Shown one piece after another: positions 34,039-45,504 of a stretch of DNA of 64,000 nt (positions are counted from its first letter, which is position 1; every line of letters begins with the position of its first letter). The DNA is from Annulohypoxylon bovei var. microspora. Its lineage: Eukaryota; Ascomycota; Sordariomycetes; Xylariales; Hypoxylaceae. Location: contig MU405295.1 of the NCBI GenBank assembly GCA_022836615.1, forward strand, positions 62,001 through 126,000, written 5' to 3'. The position numbers and the translations under genes were made by a program. The notes below the pieces were generated by a model that did not search any database, had not been told where the DNA came from, and saw only the letters and a list, made by a program, of their open reading frames with translations.

Positions 34039-35382
34039 TAGAATGGAGACGGGGTCCCTTTATTAGCAGATACCTACATAGTCGCATAGTGTGGTGCATA
34101 GTGATCATACTTGCCTTAGTTAGGTACCGAGTACCTTTATTAGTCTTAGACTCTTCGTAGTCTTAAGTAGTACATACATACTTACATAGTAGTATACCTA
34201 GTATACCCAGTATTAAACAAGAGACGAGAGACAAGACGAAATAAAGCCGTTGTGGTGTTGGTTATAGTCGACTATGCTAATCTAGACTAATCCTGAACTA
34301 ATGATCCAGCTAAAGCCTTGACTAGGTACGTAGGGTAGGCGACTAATAAGATGGGGCCCTTTCTTGCGTCGTCTTTCTTCCGACAACGTGCTACTGGGAC
34401 CACCGTGTTAACTACTACCTTGATAGCCAAGGGTTACACATACGATACTATCATGGCTGTGCTTGAGGTTGTTAGGATTATGAGCGTAGCTTCTACCTAT
34501 TCCTTATAGAGGTATATCATATCATATATAGTACGTTTATGCTTAGTAAGTAGAAGAGTACCAGGTAGTAGAGGTAGAAAAGGTAGAAAAGGTCTCAAAA
34601 TGGGTACTCGGACTTAGACTTCGTAAGTCGAATGCTTCGGTTACGCCATCTATCCCTTCCTACTTGGCAAAAACGTCTTACTAGATCTATCCATCTATGT
34701 ACTTGGTTCACCTTCATCCGCAAAACGATAGTGAGCACTAAAGAGTAACAGTGCTGGACGCACGCCACCTATCACTCTCCGCATATCTTGATTCAGGCGG
34801 CTAAGCATTGCTTACGAGCGAGGGTAATCAAGTCTACATCAAGTCCCCAAGTGGGATAAGCCGAGAGCTATTGGACACATGTGTGGATTATAACGTGAGG
34901 TAGTACGCGGTTTGCATCAACCGCAGCTGCATGCATGTCAGGCGGGAAACTTTCACAGTCCCAGAGCTGGCTCGGCTGGATGTCCAGCTCTGGCTCGAGT
35001 CCATGTTGATCATTGCTAGTGCTCACAAAGTGACTGCAACTTTAACAATGTTGAGCTGTGGTACGGTGGCACAATGCTATGAACGCAAGAGAAAGAAGAA
35101 AATGTGACTAGGGGAAGACATGGGCCAATGGACGATACCACCTAATCACGTTACCATCAATTCCATGCCAGTCAGTTCCTCTTATCTACTACATACAGAC
35201 AATATGTAACATCTAAACGATGGATAGGTATTAGCTTCTTCGGTGTAGTCTTAACAACGTTAGGTGACAGACCCAAAAGGTGTTATGTTATGTAAAAGAT
35301 GGCTATGCCATACCTAGCACGTGCCGCATGCTACTAAAGCTCTCATACTACGCTGTATTAGAAGCCGAACTATCAGGTCTAC

Positions 35383-35400
35383 TACATACATATGTATGTA
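35383..35400. repeat. 18-bp perfect palindrome
   Basis: TACATACATATGTATGTA reads the same on both strands and is followed by further GTATGTA words. Confidence 0.85.
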
Positions 35401-36591
35401 CGTATGTATGTACAATGTAGTCAGATATGGGATCTATGGGATTCCCCCATTCGAGCTTTTTGGATAAGAGCCGGAGGATGGCTTGGCATGGGGTACCCCT
35501 TGATAGGTCGATCGAGGCCACCAGTAAGAAGTGGCTGCGGCAATCAGTATGCAGTATCTTCTTATGCTTATTAAAGGATGCATTCTGCAGTCATGAGTTA
35601 TAGTGCCGTACCGTGGTATGTAGATATGTACGTAGTAAGTGATGATGGTAGGGCTTTTATCAGCACTTTAGCAGCTGATAGGCAGGCTCGCTCGATCACT
35701 TGTTGAACAGATTTCCTCGGGGGCACATCCGGAAAATCTACATACGGATGTATGTATGCAGGTATGGGGGTACATACCCATAGATGGATCTCCATTAGCC
35801 CCCAACTTCGAGAATTTCGAGCCAGTAAAGCCTCAACGCCAGCGCATAGTGACCACCCGACCGCCTCAGCCCGGTAATTTACTTGCCGCTAATTACAGCC
35901 TGGCATCAGCTCCAAACAACCGTCCATGCAATTTGTTTCGGCTGACCTCTCCCACACGCTCTAGACCCTCATCCCACGCCCTCCCCTCCGCTTCACCTCA
36001 TCTCCATTTTCATGTTTTTGTCGCCCACCCTAATTTTAAAATTTTAATGCGGTTGCAACCGGTTCGAAAGAGAAATAGATGGCCTTATCAAAGCAACAAC
36101 TTTCCCTTAAACCACGGCGGCACCATAATCGTCTGAAGCGAGATCAGACGGCATCAGAACGAACAGGGTGTAAGGCTATTTGAAGGAAAATATGAGAAAA
36201 CAAAAAAAAAATGAAAAGGATACTAGAATATGTACCTATCTACGTCTAACCTAACCTAAGCCATGCGGGAAGAGGATCGGACGTCGACCATATGATCCGG
36301 CACATGCATCGACAATGTTGCTGATCACTTCCCAAGAAAGGAACGTCATGTTTCTTAAGTGCATTGATAAGTGCCGAGATGGTCTAGGCGAAACTTCGTC
36401 TTGTCCACCGTCGCCGCTCATTGGGGAGCAGGCTATTATGTGTGGGCTAATTGAGCGTTGCAGATGGGGATGCAGGCTCCATATCTTGCTCTTTCTGCCT
36501 CTCTAGCTCGCTCTATTCTGTGACTTGCCTCGTAAGTAGGTATCCTCCGCACAGATACACGATATACCCCGTCAGAAACACACAGAGAGAC

Positions 36592-36629
36592 GGTAGAGGG
36601 TAGAGGGTAGAGGGTAGAAGGTAGAGGGT
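36592..36629. repeat. Minisatellite, GTAGAGG-type x5
   Basis: About five tandem copies of the purine-rich heptamer GTAGAGG, one with G-to-A change. The unit is not the fungal telomere repeat TTAGGG. Confidence 0.85.
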
Positions 36630-37240
36630 TTCAGCGCTTGATGAAACCACTTTCCCTTAATAATCAACGTATCGTCAACTCCGACTTTACATTACCGTTT
36701 AGGGAAAGCCGCTCAGCAGGTATTCCCCGACGCAGATCTTTCTGCATGTCGGGTTATAAAAGGCGGCAGAGTTGAGAGGTCGGCGGAGGGATGAGAGGTG
36801 GATGAGGTGGCAAGGAGCCGGAATCGCGTGCGCGCGAATGACAGAATTGCAAGGGCAGAGGCGGTCAAGACTAGGCGACATGCAAAGCTCACCCAGTACA
36901 CCAAGTACCAGCAGCATCAAAAAAATCTTTCTCTATTCGAATCATGGTTCGCGGAACAAGCTCGTCACACCTAGGATTGCGCGTCGCCAAGAACTCTCTG
37001 CAGGTGAATAGATGGATAGATTGAACCAGATATTCACTCACTGATTTGAAAAGACCGACATTGCTTGGAGGTAGTTTGAAATCGGGATAGGTACGATGAG
37101 ATCGAGAAATACCTTCAGCTGTGTATGTATGAATATTGTAAGAGAGAATATGAAGTTACAATTTCTCGTCCAGTCTTTTTCTCTTTTCCCCAACCAATTT
37201 CAACATATTCGCACCTACCTTAGACATACATACCTAGGTA

Positions 37241-37248
37241 GCTTGAGG
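37241..37248. repeat. Target-site duplication, left copy
   Basis: GCTTGAGG directly before the element's TAGGG terminus. Identical to 37694-37701. Confidence 0.85.
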
Positions 37249-37693
37249 TAGGGTTCGGATTTTTTAAATGCGTATAATGAAAATGCGTATAATGCATGCA
37301 TTAATGCCGCATTTTGGTTGATTATGCGCATAACGGATCGGAAAAACCCATCGGCCCCATATTTTTAGTAGTATACATGCAATATTTTAAAACATACCCA
37401 CTTAAGAGGTCACACCTACCCACGTAAAAGCATTTCAATTGTTCGCGCTCAACCATTCAAATCGTCTTAATCGCATATTAAAAAATTGGAAAAAATCAAT
37501 AACATAATAAACATCACATTGCGAATAAAATAAACCATATAATTATTAAAAATACGACGTGGTGGTGGTAAAAGATCTATTATGCATGATCATGCAAATC
37601 AAAATGCAATTTTGTATGTGTATAATGGTATTATGTATGTATTGCATTTAAATGCTGCATTTTGGCTCAAAATGCGCATTTTGCCGATCCCTA
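37249..37693. mobile_element. Non-autonomous hAT-type element (MITE), 445 bp
   Basis: Termini TAGGGTTCGG (left) and, read inward from the right, TAGGGATCGG match at 9 of 10 positions and fit the hAT consensus YARNG. The 8-bp sequence GCTTGAGG directly flanks both ends (37241-37248 and 37694-37701), the duplication length expected for hAT transposases. The next two bases also match (TA), so the shared flank can be read as up to 12 bp overlapping the termini. The interior is AT-rich, has no coding capacity, and carries subterminal repeats of ATGCG/ATGCA words, including the palindrome ATGCGCAT near each end (37324-37331 and 37672-37679). These may be transposase-binding sites (inference). The perfect duplication suggests a fairly recent insertion. 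Confidence 0.85.
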
Positions 37694-37701
37694 GCTTGAG
37701 G
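37694..37701. repeat. Target-site duplication, right copy
   Basis: GCTTGAGG directly after the element's CCCTA terminus. Identical to 37241-37248. Confidence 0.85.
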
Positions 37702-40256
37702 TACATATTCATGTATTTATGTATGTAAGTACATACGTACCTTCTATCCCTTCAATTCCAGGGTCTGCCCCACTTTCCCCTCCCTCGTTCTGGTTCGCAT
37801 TGTAACTTGAAATATTATAGCTTATTTGATTGGCCAATTTATAGTGGTACCCCATTTAACGCCTTGAGATGGTTCGCAAATTCTTATCTGTGCGTTCGGA
37901 GCGCTGCGAAGCCTGCCGCTTCCTTCAGCTCTCCCCATTTCCCGTTCCCTCTTAAAGATGGGGGTACTTAGGTACAAGATGCACACATCGCTTCGATGTA
38001 CGTACCTACGTACCATAGCTGACTGGTCGCGCGCATTAGGGCTACGATAAGGCGATAAGGCGAAAGGCGGCATTCCAACATTCGTCTTCAGGCCTCGTCT
38101 CAGCTTGCCTTACTCTCAGCTGGCCCCCAAAGTATGGGAAAATATTCCGGTTTCTTGCACGACAACAAGCCGTTGACTCGGCACCGCTTGCTTGAGTAAA
38201 TAGAACGGGAATGGTCGTACATCAGTAACCTCGGTCTCTTGGTATTCTTGACCTTCTTGACTTTCTGACATCTACAACTTGGACGCTTGGTGGCTTGGTG
38301 ATCTGACAAGAACCGCGTATTTTCAGTCAACATCGAAGACATCAAACTTGGCGAGCCTTGGGAGTGAATCATCCTTTCTCGTTTTTGGCGACCTACGTCC
38401 TCATGAGCTACGTAATCTCCCAATACCTCGCTCGACATGACGTTGTTATCCAATGGCTAGGTACTCTAATGGCCAACTCCCCCCCTTTTTCGCCTCTTGC
38501 CTAGGTAGGTAGCGAGCATTCGCAGTCGGGTCCGCCTTTACCACAGGCGGCAATAGTCCAAATAAGTCCTGGCGCATACATGATATCCTTGCTGGTTAAA
38601 AATTGGTATTTTATATCTCATGCGACCAACATGTTTCTCCCTCTGCTGCTCTTCAACGTCCCAGAATGTGACTCTGTGTGTCCTACCCGACACAGAATTC
38701 TCCTCTAATACTCAAAACTCCATCTTTCTTCCCTTTTTTGCCTCTTAAAAATACTTACTTCAATACGTAGCTACTCTTGAAATCTCTACCTTAGTAAATG
38801 TCATGAGTCTTGTTTCCTCGTAAGCTTTTTCGTCATTATCTACCTCGCATACCACACCTCATAAATATCTAACATGGATACTTTTAATACAGGTTGCTTC
38901 TCATTACTCTTAATGTTTTCGCTGCCGTCAATTTGAAATTTCGTCCTTCAAACAAGACACAACCAGACTGAACGAGGATCAATATAAAAGCTATATATAT
39001 ATATCCCCTATCACAATTCTTAATACACGTGCCAATCAACCAACCTTCTCGGTATACATACTCTTAGTATACACGAGCATTGCCTTAGGTATAATATCAA
39101 CCGTAAACAATAGATGAAATGGAGAGCTGATTAGTAGCTTAGTCTCATAACCCTAGCTACATCATGACACTTCGCCGCCCTCAGCACTCCCACCCCCATA
39201 CCCAGGCGCAGGCTGAGGGAAATCGTCAACAACAGCAGCATCTCCACGGTGTCGGGGCCCAGTTTGATGGCGCTGAAGCGAACGCCATTGGCATGTCCTT
39301 GGCATTAGATGCGCTTCCAGGCAATCCCTTGGCAATTTCATCCCCTTTGAGGGCAGTGCTTGGACGAACTGACGATGTCAGCAATGCTAGGATAAGTCTC
39401 CTAGAGTCCGACATTGTTGCAGGTTTATCCTCTGGGTCGCGCAAGTGAAGTACAATGATGATCTAGGTGACAAGATGCCTTCACACATCTGAGTGGATAA
39501 GTAAGAGAAGTCTAGCTCTCTTGTATATATCATAATCATAATGCCCATATATATTCATGATCATTTAGCTATATGTAAATTTTTAGCAAATTTAATGCTT
39601 CCCCCATGCTACCTGCTAACAATATCCCCTAAGTCGTTATGTAACACATAGTAAATTCATATAAAAACAATTTTATGAGTTAACATAGTAATGGTACCTA
39701 TATAATATTACAATATTCTAATTGTCTCGGAAATCTCTTAAGGATATGTACGACAATGTATTATATACAGATGGACCAGGTATAAGTGGACATACATACA
39801 TTTACCTATAACTCGATTCTCTTTACATCCATGGCTGGTAGGTTAGTTGATCGTTCATAGCAGGTCTACTATCTATGATGAGAGGTCCAGACTGTCTCGC
39901 CCTCGAGACTGAGGTCCTTAAAACACATAGATATGTAATTTAAAATCTAATAAGTAGAAAACACTCAATGAGAATGAAATAGAGTATTTGGGTCTCACTG
40001 GAAAAGCCTTATACGTACCTACCTAGGTATCTAGTCAACTTTGTTACCTTAATTATCCTCCGAAGAGTGTATTCCGATATTGCGGGAGGGAAGGCTATAT
40101 TGTCTAGTCTTAAGTAGTTACCATGGAACAGTCAATACAAGATCGGCAATCTAGTTATGCGGGCGGGAGCTTTCTAAACACGCTCTCTATTATATTATGG
40201 TATCTGCTATCATGCTTTCTTAAGGCCTGAAGTACTTTCCCCTTACAAGACTGGCT
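37702..40256. other. 2.6-kb gene-poor interval, right part
   Basis: AT-rich. A GC-richer open frame at 39164-39448 is listed separately as a weak candidate. A minus-strand frame at 38100-38453 is not convincing. One exact TACCTAGGTA lies at 40020-40029. The rest holds nothing I can identify. Confidence 0.5.
39164..39448 (+). CDS. Candidate small protein, 94 residues, doubtful
   Basis: An ATG-started frame of 94 codons in an otherwise AT-rich desert, with noticeably higher GC and an amino-acid composition that looks possible (His/Gln-rich head with a short poly-Gln run, then an Ala/Leu/Ser-rich part with ALDALPGNPLAISSPL). It has no signal peptide, no cysteine and no recognised domain. About 400 bp of pyrimidine-rich sequence with TATA-like runs lies upstream, compatible with a promoter and long 5' UTR, but this is weak evidence. 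It could equally be a conserved regulatory RNA segment or chance. No splice partner was found. Confidence 0.3.
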   Translation: MTLRRPQHSHPHTQAQAEGNRQQQQHLHGVGAQFDGAEANAIGMSLALDALPGNPLAISSPLRAVLGRTDDVSNARISLLESDIVAGLSSGSRK

Positions 40257-41581
40257 CTATTCCAGCTGTGCCCATCTCTTTTCCCGTACCGACAACTCCT
40301 TGCCCGAAGAATTTTCCGCGTTCTTGACTGCTTCCCTCCACCCCCAGTATTCGCCTAGTCTGATCTCGGCATACTCAGCATAGTCGAAATCAATATGTGA
40401 GATAGTTGCCTGGATCAAGGCCCATATCCCCCAGTAGAACCCAGGTACACCGCGAAATATATCAACTTCAGCTAGTAGCTTCTGCGTTTCGGCTTCCTCG
40501 TCTATGCTGTCAGGTTTCTCAGGAAGCAGGCTAAAATACGTATGAATATATTCCCGAATAAACTCCAGCCGCTGTGCATAAGTCGGCAACACGGTGAAAT
40601 CGCAGTCAAAGCCACCCCATTCGGCGAAATGATTTGCCAGATCAAAAGCTGCTGGTGAAGGTGTAGCGTATTCGTAGTCAATGAAACTGACTGTCTTCTG
40701 ATGCTCACCCCCCTCCTTAGCGCATAAACTTTGAGGTTCAATGATGACATTTCCACTTAGGAGGTCACAATGCGCAAATACAAGCTATAGATGGTTAGCG
40801 CTTAGAGTTACTGGTAAGTCCGAATGGATACGCCACTTACGCCATCCTCTCCCAGCCCAGGTCGTTGGCTCAACTCTTTGATGAGCTTGGTAAGTTCCTG
40901 CTGGAGGTTGGACTGTCTTGTACGTTGAGCCTCCGTGTCGGTAGGGAGTGCAAATATCCATTTCTGCATAACCGTCCATACGTTAGGAGAAGGCTTCCCA
41001 GGTGCGGCGTGGTCAATAGTCGCATCGCGGGAACTGTTAACATTCCCATTGACATCTTTAACCCCGTTGGTAGGTGGGCGGGCTTCGTATATGCAGGGAA
41101 CGATAGCATGCCACTGTGCTAATCGTCTCGCAACAGCCAGGTATATCGTTGGTTCCCTAAGGTCGGCGGGTTGAGTAACTGTGCCTCTGATATAGCGGTA
41201 TATCATGCCATTGTCGAAGCGAGCTATTAACTCCGGAGCCAAATCATGGTTCATCAGTAGCTCATGGTTTTGGGTCTCTCTGTGTCGGTCTATGAGCACA
41301 TCGGTTCCATGTCCATACGCCCGCAGTAAGACTGCTTCCTTGTCCATTTCATCTTTAGATAGCCCTTCTTTCTTATTGACAGCTTTTAACAATGTGTTTG
41401 TAATGCCATCTTTGAATGATGTGAATTCGATTTCAGAATCAGGATTAGACCATTCGGGACGTAGGGCAAGGATTAGAGCGCGGGCAGAGGAATCGGAGTT
41501 CTCGCTGTCGTAGGAAAGAGGAATGTGTCGCAACTGGCCAAGATGGCCATTAACGACTCCGTTGGCGGTTTGTAGATGCAT
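40257..41581 (-). CDS. EKI1: Ethanolamine kinase
   Basis: Exons 41581-40841 and 40784-40257 with a 56-nt intron, 422 residues. It phosphorylates ethanolamine with ATP, the first step of the CDP-ethanolamine branch of phosphatidylethanolamine synthesis in the cytosol. The choline/ethanolamine kinase signature is clear: the catalytic loop LVFAHCDLLSGNVI (His252, Asp254, Asn259) lies just after the intron, and SFIDYEYATPSPAAFDLANH (Asp283) supplies the metal-binding aspartate. MIYRYIRGT, LAQWHAIVP and FRGVPGFYWGIWALIQATIS fit ethanolamine kinases better than choline kinases. Choline activity cannot be excluded. The start is the ATG encoding MHLQTANG; upstream in-frame sequence has no ATG. The CorA-like gene lies upstream on the same strand, about 1.1 kb away, with no sign of shared transcription. 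Confidence 0.9.
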
Positions 41582-42704
41582 ATTGCGCAAGTATTCGATC
41601 GATTACTTGTTGCTTTTTCCTAGGCAGCTGCATATAGTCATAGGGGTTTCGTGAATTTGGGAGAGTCTGGGCTATTTTCTTTTGGAGTAGTTCAATTAAT
41701 AGGAACGAGTTCACCGCCTAGTGCGCAGGTGATAGTCTATCATAGGTGGATAATGGATACGTTGCAAAGTGTAACAATCTAATAGTTGTCTAACTTTCAA
41801 GAGTTAGGCAAACACATTATCGCGGAAAGATGTTGAACGGAACATTAAATTGTTGTGATAAAGAAAGTCATAAGCACACTTTATGTAAAACTAGCGACAA
41901 AACGTCATTGCTGTGCAAGGTGCAGAAGAATACCTATGTATGGTGTAACAAGATGTGCGAAGGAAGTGATCAACGAGTAGTCGGTTAGCGTCAGTGGTCA
42001 GGGACCAGCTAATGGATGGAACTAAAATCAGGGACAGCAGGGGTTAGCTGCAGCCCTAGAACACCTGAATCTTGGGAACTGCGTGGCAACTTCCCAACGT
42101 TCCTTTCTCTGATAACGGCCAGATGTACATACGTAATTACATACATTAGGTATGTACCTATAACCTGCAGGAATAGACACTTGATAAGCTTAAGATAAGC
42201 TATAATAAATGATAGAAGTGCCATAGGAAGATGGGAATAAAAGACCCCTATGTAGATATATCCCTACGCCATGAAAGTAGAATTACGTACCTCATATGAC
42301 ACACCAGTCACGAGATCAATTGCCCCTCTTGGTTCAAGATAGAGGCATGTGAAAGCGAAGGTTAGCAAAGTTCATGTGACGAATATATCGCTCTATTCAA
42401 CCTTCTAACAAACCCTATAATATGTAAATAACCAACTTAATATGCCGGTAATTTATATAAGCCTTCCAGTTGTGAGATACATGGAGCCAACTAGCATAGA
42501 TCTCGATGGGTTATATACAACGGCATCTCATATGCTGCATACCTAATGTAGTATCATACAACCATTATCGTATCATTTAAAGGTACTCAATGACCCCCTT
42601 TCTAGGTAGTAATAGAGGCCATATAATACAGCTTTAGAACCAGATTTGTTCCACCAACAAAAACACCAAAAAATGCCACCCAAACTTGAATCATTTCCTT
42701 CTCA
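41582..42704. other. 1.1-kb spacer, no gene seen
   Basis: Upstream of the ethanolamine kinase and downstream of the CorA-like gene. AT-rich, without recognisable elements. Confidence 0.5.
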
Positions 42705-44723
42705 TTAATCTTCATCCTCATTCTTAGATTTCAACCCAACAAAGGTTCGGATCTGTCTTACAACGGCACTGCCACGATCTCCTATAAATGCCGCCCAGTC
42801 ATCCATTATATCACTAAAAAGCATAAGTAGCCTGCTGAAGAAGAACAGACTCACGAACGACACGCTCGCTATCACCGCAAACGAATACCAGTACGTCGTG
42901 CCTGTCCAAGCCGTGTATAGATCCTCGATCTGCACCGAAAAGTAACTCGTCATAAAACTTATCGGTAAGAAGAAGACACTGAGTTTGGCAAGTAACGTAG
43001 CACTTCTCGTGAGCCTAGCCGTTGCTTGCGAGTCCTTCTGTTGCGTCAAGTTAAAGTACTAGTCAAAATTTAGCTAAATTCGCGAATAGAAAGAACTGAC
43101 CACCACTCCTTACCGTTGTCGATAACGCCGCTATCTCTTCTAGGTATCCTTCGATAGTGTTCAGCATGAGATACTGAAGTCGATCTCTTAATCTGTCGAA
43201 TCGACTCAAAGCTGAGTTCGTTAGGAACACCTTATGATCCGTATCGAGATGAACGCTCAGCTGCGAATCTCGTTTGCCGACTGCCATTATCTTGCTTATG
43301 AGATTCTTATAATTCTCAAACAGGTGCTTGAACTCTCGAAGATCCTTGCTCAAATAATGCAATGTGGGGATGATCTCGGAACTCTTCGATACCTTGCTTC
43401 GACGCTGTAATACCTTTTAGCGATTATTACGCCGACTCTCTAGAGGCTTGACTTACTGTACTATCTAGAATTTTGTGGGTCTATGTAATAAGAATCAGCA
43501 ATGTCCTTTCGATACCAAGGAATATTAACTTACCATCTCATCTAGTTCCTCTTCCGCAGCTTTGAGGGGACCGGCTGCAACATAATCCTCAAACAAATAG
43601 TAGAAAAGGTTACTCGTTCCTTCATCGGCTAGACTTCCCGTCTCGCTATTGTTGAAAACAGACACTCCGGATTGTGTTCTGCTGAGGTCTTGTCGGGCGT
43701 TAGGTAGTGACTCCCTAACTGAACTTTGAGCAAGTGGATTGGCCTTGTAAAGGTCGAACCCTATAGTTGATAGTTGTCGGAGAATATCTAGTATATGAGC
43801 TCTCATAGACGTGAACTCTTCATCACGCCAGGTTTCCTTGTCCTCCTTTTCTGGTACTGGCTCAAATAAGGGTTTCTCGTGGATTGACAAAACAGTATCT
43901 ACCTATAGCATTAGCGGCTCCCTGGCAATACGATAGTAGCGTAGTACGCACGGTTGTTACATAATGCAAGCCATTGCCAGTGTTTGGGAGGCATTATGCT
44001 GATTCGCGGGTGTTCACGCTCTGGTACTGGCCGCTTATGAAGCCAATTTGCTCCGATGCAGAAGGCTTTTTGGACATGTTAGCATAGATAAAAGGGACGT
44101 TCTGCCTGAAGCGTAGCACACCTTTCTGAGTTTGATCCGTTGAGAAATAGTTAACCGTATCCTTCACTTGCAAATACAGAGCTACATTGTCATTGACTTC
44201 TGCGGAAGGTACAGGCTTCGGAAAGCTGCCATTTATGGTATCTCCTTTCTCTAGGTCCCTATTTGATCGTTGATGGTGGCGTAAGGAGATTTTCCTCCTA
44301 TGGTTATGCCGTCGTGCCTCATCCTGCTGTGATCTTGGTGTGGCCATTAAACCAAGTAATCTAGGTGAGAATCCGTATTTCTTGCCAATGGAGGCCATGA
44401 CGTCCCTTTGTGCACTAGGATCCCATACATTGCTATAACCTTGGTTAGTATACTCGGCGTGCCTAATGTCTCCTCCCAGCAACGTACATCCATCGAATAG
44501 GGTAATCTCTCTGATCATCGGGATTGTGATCAAGTAGCTCCTTCACCTCGTCACTGCCAAGGTCGAACGCGATGCGTGCCCTTTTGAGTCCAAACTCAAC
44601 TACGAAATTCCTGCTGTTCTCATTTCTCACGTGTGCTTCGGCAATCTGAAAGACATCGTCTTTATCAAAATCATGGAAGGCGATCGCGATGCCTGCCGAA
44701 GAAAACTCGTCGTCGGACGCCAT
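42705..44723 (-). CDS. CorA-like two-helix membrane protein, seven exons
   Basis: Exons 44723-44488, 44432-44122, 44065-43952, 43898-43534, 43480-43457, 43413-43114 and 43058-42705, 567 residues. Order: N-terminal soluble domain with the family's RWINVWDP junction restored by intron 1, then FCIGANWLHKRP and PPKHWQWLALC (restored by introns 2 and 3), a long helical region (YLSKDLREFKHLFENYKNLI, FDRLRDRLQYLMLNTIEGYL), and two C-terminal membrane helices (LAKLSVFFLPISFMTSYF and YWYSFAVIASVSFVSLFFF). This is the fungal branch of the CorA (Mg2+ transporter) superfamily. The GMN motif that defines true CorA pores is absent; YFSVQI stands at that place, so Mg2+ transport is not assured. Intron 3 uses the second of two AGs 4 nt apart. 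Exon 5 is only 24 nt with a 43-nt intron after it, and skipping it would keep frame. Confidence 0.85.
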
Positions 44724-45504
44724 GACTGTAAGCGAGTAATCTGAGACGAAGGCAAATTACTAACGCCCACCTAAGGCAGGTAAAACAAAAACATGGATAT
44801 AATATGGAAGTGCATCAGAGGAATTATTTGATATTGTATCATTGCAAAGGAAGAAGAAAAATACAACGAGGCTACGGTAGTTGATTATGATAACATTCAG
44901 CTCTCCAACGCCTGACCCAAGGTCGTTCCTTAAATACAAGGATTCGGTTGAGCAGGCGACGCGCCGAAGATGCAGGTGACATGTCGGAATTGGTGGGGAC
45001 GGTAACACGGCCGGGGGGGCTATGGCTAATGGCTAGGGCGACCGAACAGCGGTAGAGCGGGTAGTCCCATAAAGTTTAGCTTCCAAGGTCGACCGTTCGC
45101 CTGGGTACAATGGGCTCGAACCTAAAACATAAGTGCATAGCCGCTGCAGGTCGCAGTTTCCTAGATAGCCCAGCCCAGCTAGCCGTACACTCCCGAAGCT
45201 TCTAAAGTTATACCAACTAGGAAACTAACCGGTTTCTTCCTAACACAACATCGTCAATATGACTCTCAAGTCCAGATCGTGACTCACATCAATGCTCCGA
45301 GTCGATAAATACACGATGACCAATATCATTATATTGTCTTTCATGTCTTACAATCCAATGTGGAGATTTCCTTCGTGAAGATTTACAACGAGGCGTTCCA
45401 GCTATCGGATGCCACACAGCCATCCGCCAGCAGTCCCAAGGCCAATCATTACTCTTCTGTTATGAATACGATTTCTGCGAGTTTGCATACTCTCATACGC
45501 CAAC
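44724..45504. promoter_or_regulatory. Divergent spacer CorA-like/GNAT
   Basis: 781 bp between two start codons. A tRNA-like B-box sequence on the minus strand near 45112-45123 does not fold into a T arm, so no tRNA is called. Confidence 0.45.

Larger units (their letters stand above)
32573..37240. other. 4.7-kb gene-poor interval, left part
   Basis: No convincing gene. It contains the probable promoter of the zinc-finger gene, a nearly pure polypyrimidine tract on the + strand (33101-33148), one exact TACCTAGGTA (33741-33750), a 7-bp minisatellite (34011-34038), an 18-bp perfect palindrome (35383-35400), a second 7-bp minisatellite (36592-36629), and a frame at 35756-36136 without recognisable features. 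The neighbouring copy of TACCTAGGTA at 37231-37240 abuts the mobile element. Confidence 0.5.

Noticed and set aside
35756..36136. 126-codon plus-strand frame
   Set aside because: Composition follows local CT/CA-rich sequence and shows no domain or signal peptide.
36592..36629. Telomere-like repeat
   Set aside because: The unit GTAGAGG is not the fungal TTAGGG repeat, and the tract is short and internal.
38100..38453. Minus-strand frame of about 112 codons after the first ATG
   Set aside because: Composition and surroundings look non-coding. No motif, and no recognisable splice partner.
45105..45180. Minus-strand B-box-like GGTTCGAGCCC, possible tRNA
   Set aside because: The bases beside the loop do not pair as a T stem, and no acceptor or anticodon stem could be drawn.
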